Source: Akkermansiaceae bacterium
GTDB lineage: Bacteria; Verrucomicrobiota; Verrucomicrobiia; Verrucomicrobiales; Akkermansiaceae
DNA: 64,000 bases
Assembly: GCA_024233115.1 (NCBI GenBank)
Contig: JACKQB010000003.1
Span: forward strand, 620,001 to 684,000
Reading direction: 5' to 3'
Position numbers and translations under genes: made by a program
Part shown: in pieces, positions 39,270 to 47,483 of the stretch
How positions within the stretch are numbered: position 1 is the first letter of the stretch
Layout: each line of letters starts with the position of its first letter
The notes under the pieces: generated by a model
Database searches by the model: none
The model's input: the letters and a program-made list of their open reading frames with translations, nothing else
What the model was told of the DNA's origin: nothing

Positions 39270-40313
39270 ATGCCCACCCGCCGCCAGTTTATCCAGACCA
39301 CCGCCGCAACAGCCGCGGCCTACGCGCTCCCCCTGCGGGCGCAGGCGCAAAACGGGGACAGCGACACGACCTTTTTTATCGCCTCGGACACGCATTACTC
39401 GTCCGTCGATGAAAACCATCCCGCCAGCCACGCGATGGTCAACGCCATCAACCGCATCGCCGACGGTAAAACACTCTGGCCGGAAACGCTGGGCGGAAAA
39501 GCCACCGGCTTCAGTTGCGCGGGCCAGCCGGTCGCCCCGCCCAGGGGAATCGTCCACCTCGGCGACATGACCGACCACGGCAGCCCGCGCGAACTCCGCG
39601 GCGGCAGGGGCTTTCTGGGGATCAAAAACTACTACGGCTTCCGCCAGTTCTGGGAGCATGACGGGCCGGGCAAACTCAAGGTGAAGTACCCGGTCCACTG
39701 CGGCCTCGGCAACCACGACCTCGATTTCGGAAACAACAACCGCGAAACCATGTGGCGCTACGTCACCTCCAGGCACCAGGGGAAAATGGCGCCCGTGCCG
39801 GTGCGGGATTTCGACCCCGACTCGCTCTGCTACGCACTCCACTGGGGGCCGCTGCGCATCCTCCAGCTGCAACGCTTTGCCACCGACACCGTTTACAAGC
39901 GCAAATCCGGCCTCCCCTGGCTCAAGAAACAACTCGCCGCCGCCGCGACGGCCGGGCAACACGTCCTGCTCTGCCAGCACTACGGCTTCGACCCCTTCGG
40001 CCTGCAAAAACGATGGTGGACGGAACGCGACCGCCAGCAGCTCCTCGACGCCACCAAACCCCACCCCAACATCATCGGCCTCTGCCACGGCCACAGTCAC
40101 GCCACCGGGCTCTACAAACAGGACCACCTCCGGATTCTGCGCTGCAACAACATGGGCTGGGAACTCGACGCCGGCAACAAGGACGGCCACGGCTCCTTCG
40201 CCGTCGTCCACGCCAGCCACGGACACTTCAACCTGGTGCACGTCGATTGCACCGCCGCCGACGGCAGCTTCAGGTTCCGCCCGGAAAACCATTTCTCCGC
40301 CGCCCTAACATAA
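39270..40313 (+). CDS. Tat-exported calcineurin-like metallophosphoesterase
   Basis: A 347-residue protein starting MPTRRQFIQTTAATAAAYAL, a twin-arginine-type signal (TRRQF) with cleavage near AQAQNG. Metal-ligand motifs of the calcineurin-like fold follow in order: ASDTHYS (about 40), HLGDMTDHG (about 95), LGNHDLD (about 148), LLCQHYG (about 232) and CHGHSHATG (about 272). It is probably a periplasmic phosphoesterase with a two-metal centre; the substrate is unknown. It starts 5 nt after the ABC ATPase stop, so the two may be co-expressed. Confidence 0.88.
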   Translation: MPTRRQFIQTTAATAAAYALPLRAQAQNGDSDTTFFIASDTHYSSVDENHPASHAMVNAINRIADGKTLWPETLGGKATGFSCAGQPVAPPRGIVHLGDMTDHGSPRELRGGRGFLGIKNYYGFRQFWEHDGPGKLKVKYPVHCGLGNHDLDFGNNNRETMWRYVTSRHQGKMAPVPVRDFDPDSLCYALHWGPLRILQLQRFATDTVYKRKSGLPWLKKQLAAAATAGQHVLLCQHYGFDPFGLQKRWWTERDRQQLLDATKPHPNIIGLCHGHSHATGLYKQDHLRILRCNNMGWELDAGNKDGHGSFAVVHASHGHFNLVHVDCTAADGSFRFRPENHFSAALT

Positions 40314-40342
40314 TCCCACCCCACGGCTCCCTCATTCCCGCC

Positions 40343-41785
40343 ATGCCGTCGCAGCCCGTCATCGTCTGGTTCCGCCGCGATCTTCGCCTGCAAGACAACC
40401 CGGCCCTGAACGAAGCCATCCGCCGGGGCTCGGCCGTCGTCCCCCTCTACATACACTGCCCGCGCGAGCAAGGCGCGTGGAAACAGGGGCGCGCGTCGCA
40501 GTGGTGGCTGCACCACGCACTGTGCGATTTACAGGCGCAGCTCCGGCAGCTCGGGCTCAAGCTCGTCATCCGCAGCTCGACTAACAGCCTGGACAGCCTG
40601 CGGGAGCTGATCCGTGAAACCGGTGCCGCCTCGGTATTCTGGAACCGATGTTACGAACCCTCCATCGCCCGGCGCGACGGCCAGATTCAACAGGAACTCG
40701 ACGCACAAGGTGTTAGAACCGAATCCTTCAACGGCTCGCTCCTCCTCGACCCCCAGGAAATCACCAACAAATCCGGCAAACCCTTCCAGGTTTTCACCCC
40801 CTTCTGGAAACATTGCCGCGCCCTAACACCCGCGAGACCCGAAACACTACCAATCGCCGCCTCCCCCACCCTCGACCCCAGCCCGGAAAGCATCGAATCC
40901 CTCGGCCTCCTGCCCGCCATTGCGTGGGACAAGGGAATCGACGCGTTCTGGACCCCGACCCGCCGCGGCGGCATCGACCTGCTCGAACAAGCCGCCGCCA
41001 AAAGCGCCCGCTACGACACCCAGCGCGACATCCCGGCGGTGGACGGCACCAGCAGGCTCTCCCCCTACCTCCACTTCGGACAAATCAGCCCGCGCGAGTT
41101 TTTTCACGCCGTGCGCAAAGGCTCAAATCATCAGGAAAATGCCGACCTCGGCATGCTGCGCCAGCTCTACTGGCGGGAGTTCTCCGCGCACCTACTCTAC
41201 CACTTCCCACACAGCCAGGACGCCGCACTCAAACCGGAATACGACCTCTTTCCGTGGCAGTTTCATACCGACCACCTGCGCGCCTGGCAACGCGGACTAA
41301 CCGGCTTCCCCATCGTCGACGCCGGGATGCGTCAGCTCTGGCACACCGGCTGGATGCACAACCGCGTCCGCATGATCGCCGGCTCCCTGTTAGTCAAACA
41401 CCTGCTCCAGCCCTGGCAGGAGGGAGCGCGCTGGTTCTGGGACACCCTCGTCGATGCCGACCTCGCCAACAACTCGATGGGCTGGCAATGGCTCGCGGGC
41501 TCCGGCGCCGACGCCTCCCCCTACTTCCGCATTTTCAACCCCGTCATCCAGGGCAAAAAGTTCGACCCCACCGGCGACTACGTGAGAAAATGGATTCCCG
41601 AACTCGCCAAGATGCCGGATGCACACATCCACACGCCATGGGATGCCCCGCCGCTGGAACTCGCCGCCGCGGATGTCACGCTTGGAAAAGACTACCCGCA
41701 CCCGCTCATCAGCCACAGCGACGGCCGCCAACGCGCCCTGGATGCCTACGCGCAGTATAAACTCCAAATAGCAAACTCCAAATAG
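40343..41785 (+). CDS. phrB: Deoxyribodipyrimidine photolyase
   Basis: Light-dependent DNA repair flavoprotein, 480 residues. N-terminal antenna domain begins VIVWFRRDLRLQDNPAL. The C-terminal FAD domain has RQLYWREFSAHLLYHFP (about 269), GFPIVDAGMRQLWHTGWMHN (about 318), and NSMGWQWLAGSGADASPYFR with FNPVIQGKKFDPTG, as in class I CPD photolyases. The long open frame extends upstream to 39752 through the phosphoesterase gene; the start at 40343 is clear from homology. Confidence 0.95.
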   Translation: MPSQPVIVWFRRDLRLQDNPALNEAIRRGSAVVPLYIHCPREQGAWKQGRASQWWLHHALCDLQAQLRQLGLKLVIRSSTNSLDSLRELIRETGAASVFWNRCYEPSIARRDGQIQQELDAQGVRTESFNGSLLLDPQEITNKSGKPFQVFTPFWKHCRALTPARPETLPIAASPTLDPSPESIESLGLLPAIAWDKGIDAFWTPTRRGGIDLLEQAAAKSARYDTQRDIPAVDGTSRLSPYLHFGQISPREFFHAVRKGSNHQENADLGMLRQLYWREFSAHLLYHFPHSQDAALKPEYDLFPWQFHTDHLRAWQRGLTGFPIVDAGMRQLWHTGWMHNRVRMIAGSLLVKHLLQPWQEGARWFWDTLVDADLANNSMGWQWLAGSGADASPYFRIFNPVIQGKKFDPTGDYVRKWIPELAKMPDAHIHTPWDAPPLELAAADVTLGKDYPHPLISHSDGRQRALDAYAQYKLQIANSK

Positions 41786-41790
41786 CAAAC

Positions 41791-42909
41791 TTATAACGCA
41801 TCACTCAACAAGGGCACGCCGTAGCCCCGGCGGAAGCTGTTCCGGGCCTCGCGGAGCCAGCCATGCGCCGGCTCCGCTCCGTGAATCCTCAGCGCCTGGG
41901 CAAGCAGCGCTTTTTCACCTTTGGAAATCCGACCGTCCACCAGCACCGCAAGCACGTAGAGATCTAACACCACCTCACGCTCGTGTTGTTTTAAATCGGA
42001 CAGGTTTCTCAGGAACTCCTCATGATCATCCGCCAGCTCGGTGACTTCGATACCCGAGACCTCACGCATCATTTCCAACATGCGCAGGTGGTTCGGGTGC
42101 AGGTCCCTGCTCGCCAACACACAGCAGCCGACGGCCCGCTGCGCCGCCTCCGCCGCTTGCGCATCCACCTGTGCCAACAGCTCCGGCAGCACCTGCTGCA
42201 ATGCCGACGGCCCAATCGCCCGGATACGCGCCTCGCGCAGCACCCAGAAGCAGACCACCGCGTTCCACGCCGCCGTCACCGGCACCGCGACAAATTCCAG
42301 CCAGGCACGCGCCGCGCCGCGAAGCAGGATCTTACGCACCACCACCTTCGCCAGCGCGTTGGTCACCAGGATCTTCCCCTTGTAAACCAGCGCACCTAAC
42401 AAAATACGCCACTTCGACGCCCGCCGGAACGGGTTCACGTAAGGATCGCGGTCGGGCGGGTTCGGCAGCTCCATCGCCGCACGCACCATCACCCCCGCCA
42501 TCCGCGATCGCTCGTCGCCCTGCGGAAACAGCTCAACGTCCGATGCCGCCGAGATCCGGTGCACGGCACGCAGGGCGTCGAAGTAGAGGAAACCCACTTC
42601 CAACACCGCCGCCAACAGGGACACGCCGCCGAACACCAGCCAGTAAGCCACCAGCTCATCGCCGAAACGCCGCTCCGCATACACCGCCGCGCAGGCCGCC
42701 GCGACCGCCGACAAGGCACCCGCCAGCGCCGCCCTGAAAACCGTCCAGCGCACAATCTTCTTCAGCAGCAACTGCTCGTCATCGCTGAGCACCCGCTGCT
42801 CCTCCACCGACGTCCCGCCCGGACACGTCGGACCCATACGGCGCAGGACCGCATGACCGATCTTTTCCAGCGGCCCCGCCTTGCTTTCGATGATGTTTGT
42901 ATCAGACAT
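41791..42909 (-). CDS. Membrane protein with TerB-like C-terminal region (LBF_2804-like?)
   Basis: A 372-residue protein with two adjacent hydrophobic helices near 55-115 (VFRAALAGALSAVAAACAAV, AYWLVFGGVSLLAAVLEVGF) and another hydrophobic stretch around 205-225. The C-terminal 90 residues (LKQHEREVVLDLYVLAVLVDGRISKGEKALLAQAL) look like the TerB helical domain, which often binds metal through acidic residues. I recall a family named LBF_2804 with this shape but am not certain. It is convergent with phrB, 5 nt away. Function is unknown. Confidence 0.6.
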   Translation of the reverse strand: MSDTNIIESKAGPLEKIGHAVLRRMGPTCPGGTSVEEQRVLSDDEQLLLKKIVRWTVFRAALAGALSAVAAACAAVYAERRFGDELVAYWLVFGGVSLLAAVLEVGFLYFDALRAVHRISAASDVELFPQGDERSRMAGVMVRAAMELPNPPDRDPYVNPFRRASKWRILLGALVYKGKILVTNALAKVVVRKILLRGAARAWLEFVAVPVTAAWNAVVCFWVLREARIRAIGPSALQQVLPELLAQVDAQAAEAAQRAVGCCVLASRDLHPNHLRMLEMMREVSGIEVTELADDHEEFLRNLSDLKQHEREVVLDLYVLAVLVDGRISKGEKALLAQALRIHGAEPAHGWLREARNSFRRGYGVPLLSDAL

Positions 42910-42930
42910 TTATTCTAAACCAGCCTACTT

Positions 42931-42970
42931 CGCCGACGTGTCCTCCGTAGCTTTAGCGAAGGGGAAGGCT
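42931..42970 (+). repeat. Dispersed repeat with ACGTGTCCTCCGTAGC core, left copy
   Basis: The sequence around CGACGTGTCCTCCGTAGC and GCGAAGGGGAAGG returns as its reverse complement at 44964-44999, matching over about 30 of 36 positions. The pair brackets recF and the hsdM remnant in inverted orientation. Confidence 0.75.
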
Positions 42971-43029
42971 ACGAAGGCCACGCGGAAGGAACGAAAATTA
43001 CGGAAGTTCATATCCTTTGGATTCGTGTG

Positions 43030-43072
43030 ATTGACCGCTAAATACTCTAATTACGCGAAAAATTCATATTCT
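43030..43072 (+). repeat. TTGACCGC...CGCGAAA dispersed repeat
   Basis: TTGACCGCTAAATACTC followed by TTACGCGAAAAATTCATAT. Similar text lies at 43101-43137 (minus, forming the recF 3' end), 47405-47475 and 61850-61891. The copy near 61850 even shares the GCGAAA..TTCATAT tail. Confidence 0.6.
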
Positions 43073-43100
43073 TTGAGTTCATTTAACATGCTTGAACACA

Positions 43101-44180
43101 CTAGCCTTTCGCGTCGTTAGCGTTTTTCGCGGTTGTCAAATTCGACATTTCGATAACAGTGAAATCGTCCTCCATCCAGTCGATGTTGGTCGTGGTGATC
43201 AGTTTCTGGGCTTGCTTGGGTAAGGCAGCCATCAGCGCGTTGCGGCGGCCAGGATCGAGCTCGCCGAAGATGTCGTCGAGCAGATAGACGGGCATTCTGC
43301 GGGCTTCCTTTTGTAACAACTCCCCCTGGGCGAGCTTCAGGGAAAGCGCCATAGTGCGCTGCTGGCCTTCGCTGGCGAAATCGGCGGCGGCCATCCCGTT
43401 GATGGTGAGCCGGACCTCATCCCGGTGCGGGCCAGCCACGGTCTGCCCCACCCTGCGCTCGCGCTCGTGCGTCATTTCCAGGCTTTTGACGAGGTCGTCA
43501 CCCGATCCGGCACAATACTCCATCCCCACCCTTTCATCACAGGCACTGATCCGGTGTTGCGAGCAAACAGCCTCCGGTTCGAGTCGACCGACCAATTGCC
43601 GTCGGGCAGTCGTCAGGAAATCGCCATGTTTGACCAATAGCTCGGTATAGGCAGCGATCTCCGCCTCACGCAAGACACGGTCCTTGAGCAAAATATTCCG
43701 TGCCTTGAGCACCCGGTGATAACGGTTCAAATGATCGCGATAGTTCGGATCCAACTGGCAGCCGAGAAAATCGAGATACCGTTGCCGCCCCCTACTCGAT
43801 CCGCGCACCAGATCAAGGTCATCGTTGCCCATCCATACGATCAGGCCGCCGGAACGCAAGTAGTCGCCCTGCTTGATGACCACTTCCCCATCGAGCTTCA
43901 TCTCCACCCCTTTTCTCGGAGTAAAACCAACCCGCTGTTCATTCCCCCAGCACTCCCCCGCCACACCGAAACCCGGACCGGCTCCAGCCTCACTCGCCTT
44001 GACCAGTTTCCCCATCCTCTGGCTACGTGGCGAATGCAAACGGACCAACACACAAACCGCCTCAAGTATGGTTGTCTTCCCCTGTGCATTCGCCCCCACC
44101 ATCACCGCGCCCGACGCCGGAAATTCCAGCGCCAGCGCGTCAAAACAGCGGAAGTTTTGCAGTCGGAGAGTCGAGATCAC
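43101..44180 (-). CDS. recF: DNA replication/repair protein RecF
   Basis: SMC-like ATPase that helps load RecA at gaps, 359 residues. Walker A VGANAQGKTTILEA (about 29-42), signature FASEGQQRTMALSLKLAQ (about 275) and Walker B VYLLDDIFGELDPG (about 304). The N-terminus MISTLRLQNFRCFDAL is typical. It stands alone rather than beside dnaA/dnaN. The last dozen residues (LTTAKNANDAKG) are encoded by a copy of the dispersed CGCGAA repeat, so the natural tail seems to have been replaced or extended. Confidence 0.95.
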   Translation of the reverse strand: MISTLRLQNFRCFDALALEFPASGAVMVGANAQGKTTILEAVCVLVRLHSPRSQRMGKLVKASEAGAGPGFGVAGECWGNEQRVGFTPRKGVEMKLDGEVVIKQGDYLRSGGLIVWMGNDDLDLVRGSSRGRQRYLDFLGCQLDPNYRDHLNRYHRVLKARNILLKDRVLREAEIAAYTELLVKHGDFLTTARRQLVGRLEPEAVCSQHRISACDERVGMEYCAGSGDDLVKSLEMTHERERRVGQTVAGPHRDEVRLTINGMAAADFASEGQQRTMALSLKLAQGELLQKEARRMPVYLLDDIFGELDPGRRNALMAALPKQAQKLITTTNIDWMEDDFTVIEMSNLTTAKNANDAKG

Positions 44181-44284
44181 GGGGGGATGTTAAGTTTTAA
44201 ATTCCAAACTCCAAATACCAAATTGAGGGAAATCACGACAATGATGGAAAACTCTACATAGAGTCATGTTGTGAAAATGAGCGC

Positions 44285-44380
44285 CAAAGGTGCAGCCTAA
44301 CGTAGCCTAGGGCAACGCCCTGGGATTCGGCCCCACCCACAATTCATAGCCCTGAAGGGGCGGTCTAACACCTCAACCAT
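44285..44380 (+). repeat. Left arm of ~95-bp inverted repeat
   Basis: Contains AACGTAGCCTAGGGCAACGC followed by CCTGGG and later AGCCCTGAAGGGG. The reverse complement of the same order of blocks is at 44785-44885, with a central perfect run of over 25 bp. The arms enclose the hsdM remnant. Confidence 0.85.
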
Positions 44381-44402
44381 ACCCTGCCCACGAGAATCAC
44401 CC

Positions 44403-44726
44403 TTGATACGATCATCACCATCATCCCTCAAAACCAACTCCCTCGCCACCAAAAACCTCACCGACTTTGTAAAGTGCTATGGAAAGAAAGCGGGCGGGAC
44501 GCCCACGCTCCCCTCTCGGCAAGAAACCGACCGATTCAAAAAATTCACCTACGACGAGATCGTCGCCCGCGACAAAGCCAACCTCGACATCCTCTGGCTG
44601 AAAGACGAATCGTTAGAAGACACCGAAAACCTCCCCGCCCCAGCGATCCTGGCCGCAGAAATCATCGAAAGCCTGGAAACCGCCCTGGGATCAACTCATC
44701 CGCCCTATTCTCGCATTTGCTTGTGA
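44403..44726 (+). pseudogene. Remnant of type I restriction enzyme M subunit (HsdM), C-terminus
   Basis: A 107-codon frame whose middle (RFKKFTYDEIVARDKANLDI, then LWLKDESLEDTENLPAPAIL and AAEIIESLETAL) strongly resembles the last 60 residues of HsdM DNA methyltransferases. The methylase catalytic domain is missing and the first 30 codons look out of frame or unrelated, although DFVKCYGKKAG may be a damaged HsdM segment. No hsdS or hsdR follows. It is a dead fragment enclosed by an inverted repeat. Confidence 0.7.
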
Positions 44727-44784
44727 GCAAGCGATGACACGCAATGAAATGAACAAGCATTTCGTGAATGTGACGAGGGGGGCA

Positions 44785-44885
44785 AGGATTTAGGCGACCC
44801 CTTCAGGGCTCGTGATTCTTCTGGGATCTGGCCACCCAGGGCGTTGCCCTAGGCTACGTTAAGGTTGCCCCGTTGGGGCGTGGGA
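44785..44885 (-). repeat. Right arm of ~95-bp inverted repeat
   Basis: The minus strand reads CCCCAACGGGGCAACCTTAA, then CGTAGCCTAGGGCAACGCCC and, further on, GAGCCCTGAAGGGG, the same block order as the left arm at 44285-44380. Confidence 0.85.
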
Positions 44886-44917
44886 CAATAAAGCCATTTG
44901 GGGCGGGTTCTTGGGCA

Positions 44918-44955
44918 TGAAAAAACCCAGGCTCCTTGATCGGTGCCTAGGTTTG
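44918..44955 (-). terminator. Intrinsic terminator of gpmI
   Basis: The stem AAACCTAGGC/GCCTGGGTTT (one mismatch-tolerant position) on the minus strand is followed by a T-run (44925-44920). It lies about 70 nt after the gpmI stop codon. Confidence 0.75.
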
Positions 44956-44963
44956 TGTTTGAA

Positions 44964-44999
44964 CCTTCCCCCTTCGCCGAGGCTACGGAGGACACGTGG
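44964..44999 (-). repeat. Dispersed repeat with ACGTGTCCTCCGTAGC core, right copy
   Basis: Minus-strand CCCACGTGTCCTCCGTAGCC followed by TCGGCGAAGGGGGAAGG, the inverted partner of 42931-42970. Confidence 0.75.
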
Positions 45000-45022
45000 G
45001 TTGTCGGCAGGTTGAAAACCCC

Positions 45023-46561
45023 CTACTTTTTGACCAGCATGCTTTTACCCGTCATCTCGGCGGAGGGCTGGAGGCCCATCATGTCGAGCAGGGTCGGGGC
45101 GACATCGGCTAGGATGCCGTCGTTGACGGTGTAGTCGGCGTGGTCGTCGGCGACGTAGATGGCGTGTACGAGGTTGGTGGTGTGCGCGGTGTGTGGCGAG
45201 CCATCGGCGTTGATCATTTTCTCGCAGTTGCCGTGGTCGGCGGTGATCAACAATTTCCCGCCGAGGCGGAGGACCTCCTCGGAAACGAGTTTCACTCCCA
45301 GGTCGATGGTTTCAACGGCCTTGATGGCGGCCTCGACGATACCGGTGTGGCCGACCATGTCGGGGTTGGCGAAGTTGAGGATGCAGAGATCGTAGTTTTT
45401 CACCTGCTCCACGACTTTAGCCATCACTTCGGGGGCGCTCATCTCGGGTTGGAGGTCGTAGGTGGCTACTTTCGGTGATGGCACGATGTAGCGGTCCTCT
45501 CCCTTGTTAGGCGTTTCCTTTCCGCCGTTAAAGAAATAGGTCACGTGCGGATACTTTTCGGTTTCCGCGATCCGCATTTGGTTTTTGCCGGCGGCGGCAA
45601 CGACTTCGCCTAACACGTTTTTAAGATCCTCGGGCCCGTAGGCGACGGGCACACCGTAAGTCTCGTCGTATTCCGTCAGGGTGACGTAGTGCACCTTGGG
45701 AGCACCGTGGGTATCAAAACCGTCGAAGTCGGGCTTGAGGAAGGCGTCGGACAGCTGGCGTGCGCGGTCGGCGCGGAAATTAAACCAGATCACCACATCA
45801 CCGTCGTTGATCCGGCGTTGGTTATGTTTGCAGAAGGTCATCGGCAGGAGAAACTCATCGGTTTTATCCATCTCATACTTCTCGGCAACGGCCTCGCTTG
45901 TCAGGACATCCTGGCGCTCTCCCTTGCCCTCGACGATGGCGTCCCAGGCGAGCTGGTTGCGGTCCCAGCGCTTGTCGCGGTCCATAGCGTAGTAACGGCC
46001 GATCACGGTGGCGATACGCGCGCCGGACCTGGCGATGGCATCCTCGACGTACTCGAGGTATTTCACGCCACCCGTGGGTGAGGTGTCACGACCGTCAGTG
46101 ATCGCGTGCACGTTGATATCGTCGCAGCCGTTCGCCTTGGCCATTGCACAAAGGGCGATGAGGTGGTCCTGGTGACTGTGCACACCACCATCTGAGACCA
46201 GGCCGATGAAGTGCACAGCCTTGCCGTTTTTCGCTTTGCCGAAGGCTTCCTTGAGCACCTTGTTTTCGAGCATGTCCCCATCCTTGATGGATTTATTGAT
46301 ACGGGTGAGATCCTGATAGACGATGCGGCCAGCACCGAGATTGAGGTGGCCTACCTCCGAGTTACCCATCTGGCCATCGGGCAGGCCAACGTCCTCACCT
46401 GAGGCGCTGACAAAGCTTTTGGGATAGGTCGACCAGAGCATGTCGTGGTAGGGGGTATCGGCCAGAAGCACGGCGTTGCCGTCTTTTTCAGCGGTTGCTT
46501 GTCCACCGGGATTGACACCCCAGCCGTCGCGTATAATGAGAACTACAGGTTTTTTTGCCAT
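45023..46561 (-). CDS. gpmI: 2,3-bisphosphoglycerate-independent phosphoglycerate mutase
   Basis: Two-metal glycolytic mutase of the alkaline phosphatase superfamily, 512 residues as usual. VVLIIRDGWGVNPGG holds the first metal Asp; GQMGNSEVGHLNLGAGR has the phosphoserine nucleophile (about residue 67); HAITDGRDTSP and VDGMxGHTG-type text (NPDMVGHTGIVEA), then ITADHGNCEKM complete the metal sites. It has its own terminator. Confidence 0.97.
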   Translation of the reverse strand: MAKKPVVLIIRDGWGVNPGGQATAEKDGNAVLLADTPYHDMLWSTYPKSFVSASGEDVGLPDGQMGNSEVGHLNLGAGRIVYQDLTRINKSIKDGDMLENKVLKEAFGKAKNGKAVHFIGLVSDGGVHSHQDHLIALCAMAKANGCDDINVHAITDGRDTSPTGGVKYLEYVEDAIARSGARIATVIGRYYAMDRDKRWDRNQLAWDAIVEGKGERQDVLTSEAVAEKYEMDKTDEFLLPMTFCKHNQRRINDGDVVIWFNFRADRARQLSDAFLKPDFDGFDTHGAPKVHYVTLTEYDETYGVPVAYGPEDLKNVLGEVVAAAGKNQMRIAETEKYPHVTYFFNGGKETPNKGEDRYIVPSPKVATYDLQPEMSAPEVMAKVVEQVKNYDLCILNFANPDMVGHTGIVEAAIKAVETIDLGVKLVSEEVLRLGGKLLITADHGNCEKMINADGSPHTAHTTNLVHAIYVADDHADYTVNDGILADVAPTLLDMMGLQPSAEMTGKSMLVKK

Positions 46562-46643
46562 GGCGCGGAAGTTCTAGCGCGTTATCGACAAATTCCAATG
46601 ACGAATACTTGAAAATCATGCCATTCACTGAGCATATTGCCGC

Positions 46644-47405
46644 ATGCCCGCCATTCCAGAGTTGATTCCCGACGGTGCGACGGCCTGGCTGCTTGTCGCC
46701 GTCGCTGCATTCTGTATTGGCGTGTCCAAGGCGGGCTTCTCGGGTATTTCGCTGATCTCGGTATTTATTCTGGCGGATTTGATCGGAGCCAAGGAGTCGC
46801 TCGGCTTCGCATTGCCCATGCTGATCATCGCGGACTTGCTCGTTTATCCGGCATTCCGGAAGTACGCGACCTGGAAAAACGTCTGGCGGCTGACCTGGCC
46901 GGCGCTGGTCGGTATGGCCATTGGTGTCACGGTGCTGGGGAACGTCGATAATGGAATGATGCGGAAAATCATCGGCAGCATCATCCTGCTGATGTGTTTT
47001 ATCCAACTCGTCAGCAGAATCAACCCGGAGAAGTTTTTCGCCATCGCCTGCACGCGGCGGTTTGGATTCTTCTGCGGCACGGCGGGGGGGATGGCCACGG
47101 TGCTGGCGAATGCCGCCGGCCCCATCCTGCAAATCTACATGGTGTCGAGGCGGATGGAAAAAATGGAACTCATCGGTGTGGGCGCGCGGTTTTTCCTAGT
47201 GATCAACCTGCTCAAGTTGCCGCTCGGCGCCGGGCTGAACCTGATTACGCCGGGGAGTTTGTTGACCAACCTCATTTTGGCCCCAGCCATTGCGGCGGGG
47301 GTTTTTGGCGGTCACAGGCTGATCAAGATCATCTCGCAGCGGGCCTTTGAAATCACCGTCATCGGCTTCGCCACTGTGGCGGGAATCAGACTTTGCTTTT
47401 TTTGA
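46644..47405 (+). CDS. TauE/SafE-family membrane transporter
   Basis: A 253-residue polytopic membrane protein of the sulfite exporter TauE/SafE family, implicated in export of sulfite, sulfoacetate or related anions. Helices are dense throughout; family-typical text includes FCIGVSKAGFSGISLI near residue 20, GFFCGTAGGMATVLANAAGP (about 132-151) and LPLGAGLNLI. It is divergent from gpmI. The substrate cannot be assigned. Confidence 0.88.
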   Translation: MPAIPELIPDGATAWLLVAVAAFCIGVSKAGFSGISLISVFILADLIGAKESLGFALPMLIIADLLVYPAFRKYATWKNVWRLTWPALVGMAIGVTVLGNVDNGMMRKIIGSIILLMCFIQLVSRINPEKFFAIACTRRFGFFCGTAGGMATVLANAAGPILQIYMVSRRMEKMELIGVGARFFLVINLLKLPLGAGLNLITPGSLLTNLILAPAIAAGVFGGHRLIKIISQRAFEITVIGFATVAGIRLCFF

Positions 47406-47475
47406 CCGCTGAATACGCGAAAAACGCCGGGCTGGATCACTCATTTTGTTGACCGCGAATCTTGCGAATTGCGCG
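47405..47475 (+). repeat. TTGACCGC...GCGAA dispersed repeats (two units)
   Basis: TTGACCGCTGAATACGCGAA and TTGACCGCGAATCTTGCGAA stand in tandem in the convergent gap between the TauE and sulfatase genes. They belong to the same family as 43030-43072, the recF tail and 61850-61891. Confidence 0.6.
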
Positions 47476-47483
47476 ACCTCAAA

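Noticed and set aside
39752..40342. Upstream extension of the photolyase frame through the phosphoesterase gene
   Set aside because: Arg/Pro-rich out-of-frame translation; the photolyase N-terminus begins at 40343 as in its family.
40813..41760. 315-codon Arg/Pro-rich frame inside phrB
   Set aside because: Shadow frame of a G+C-rich gene; no domain signal.
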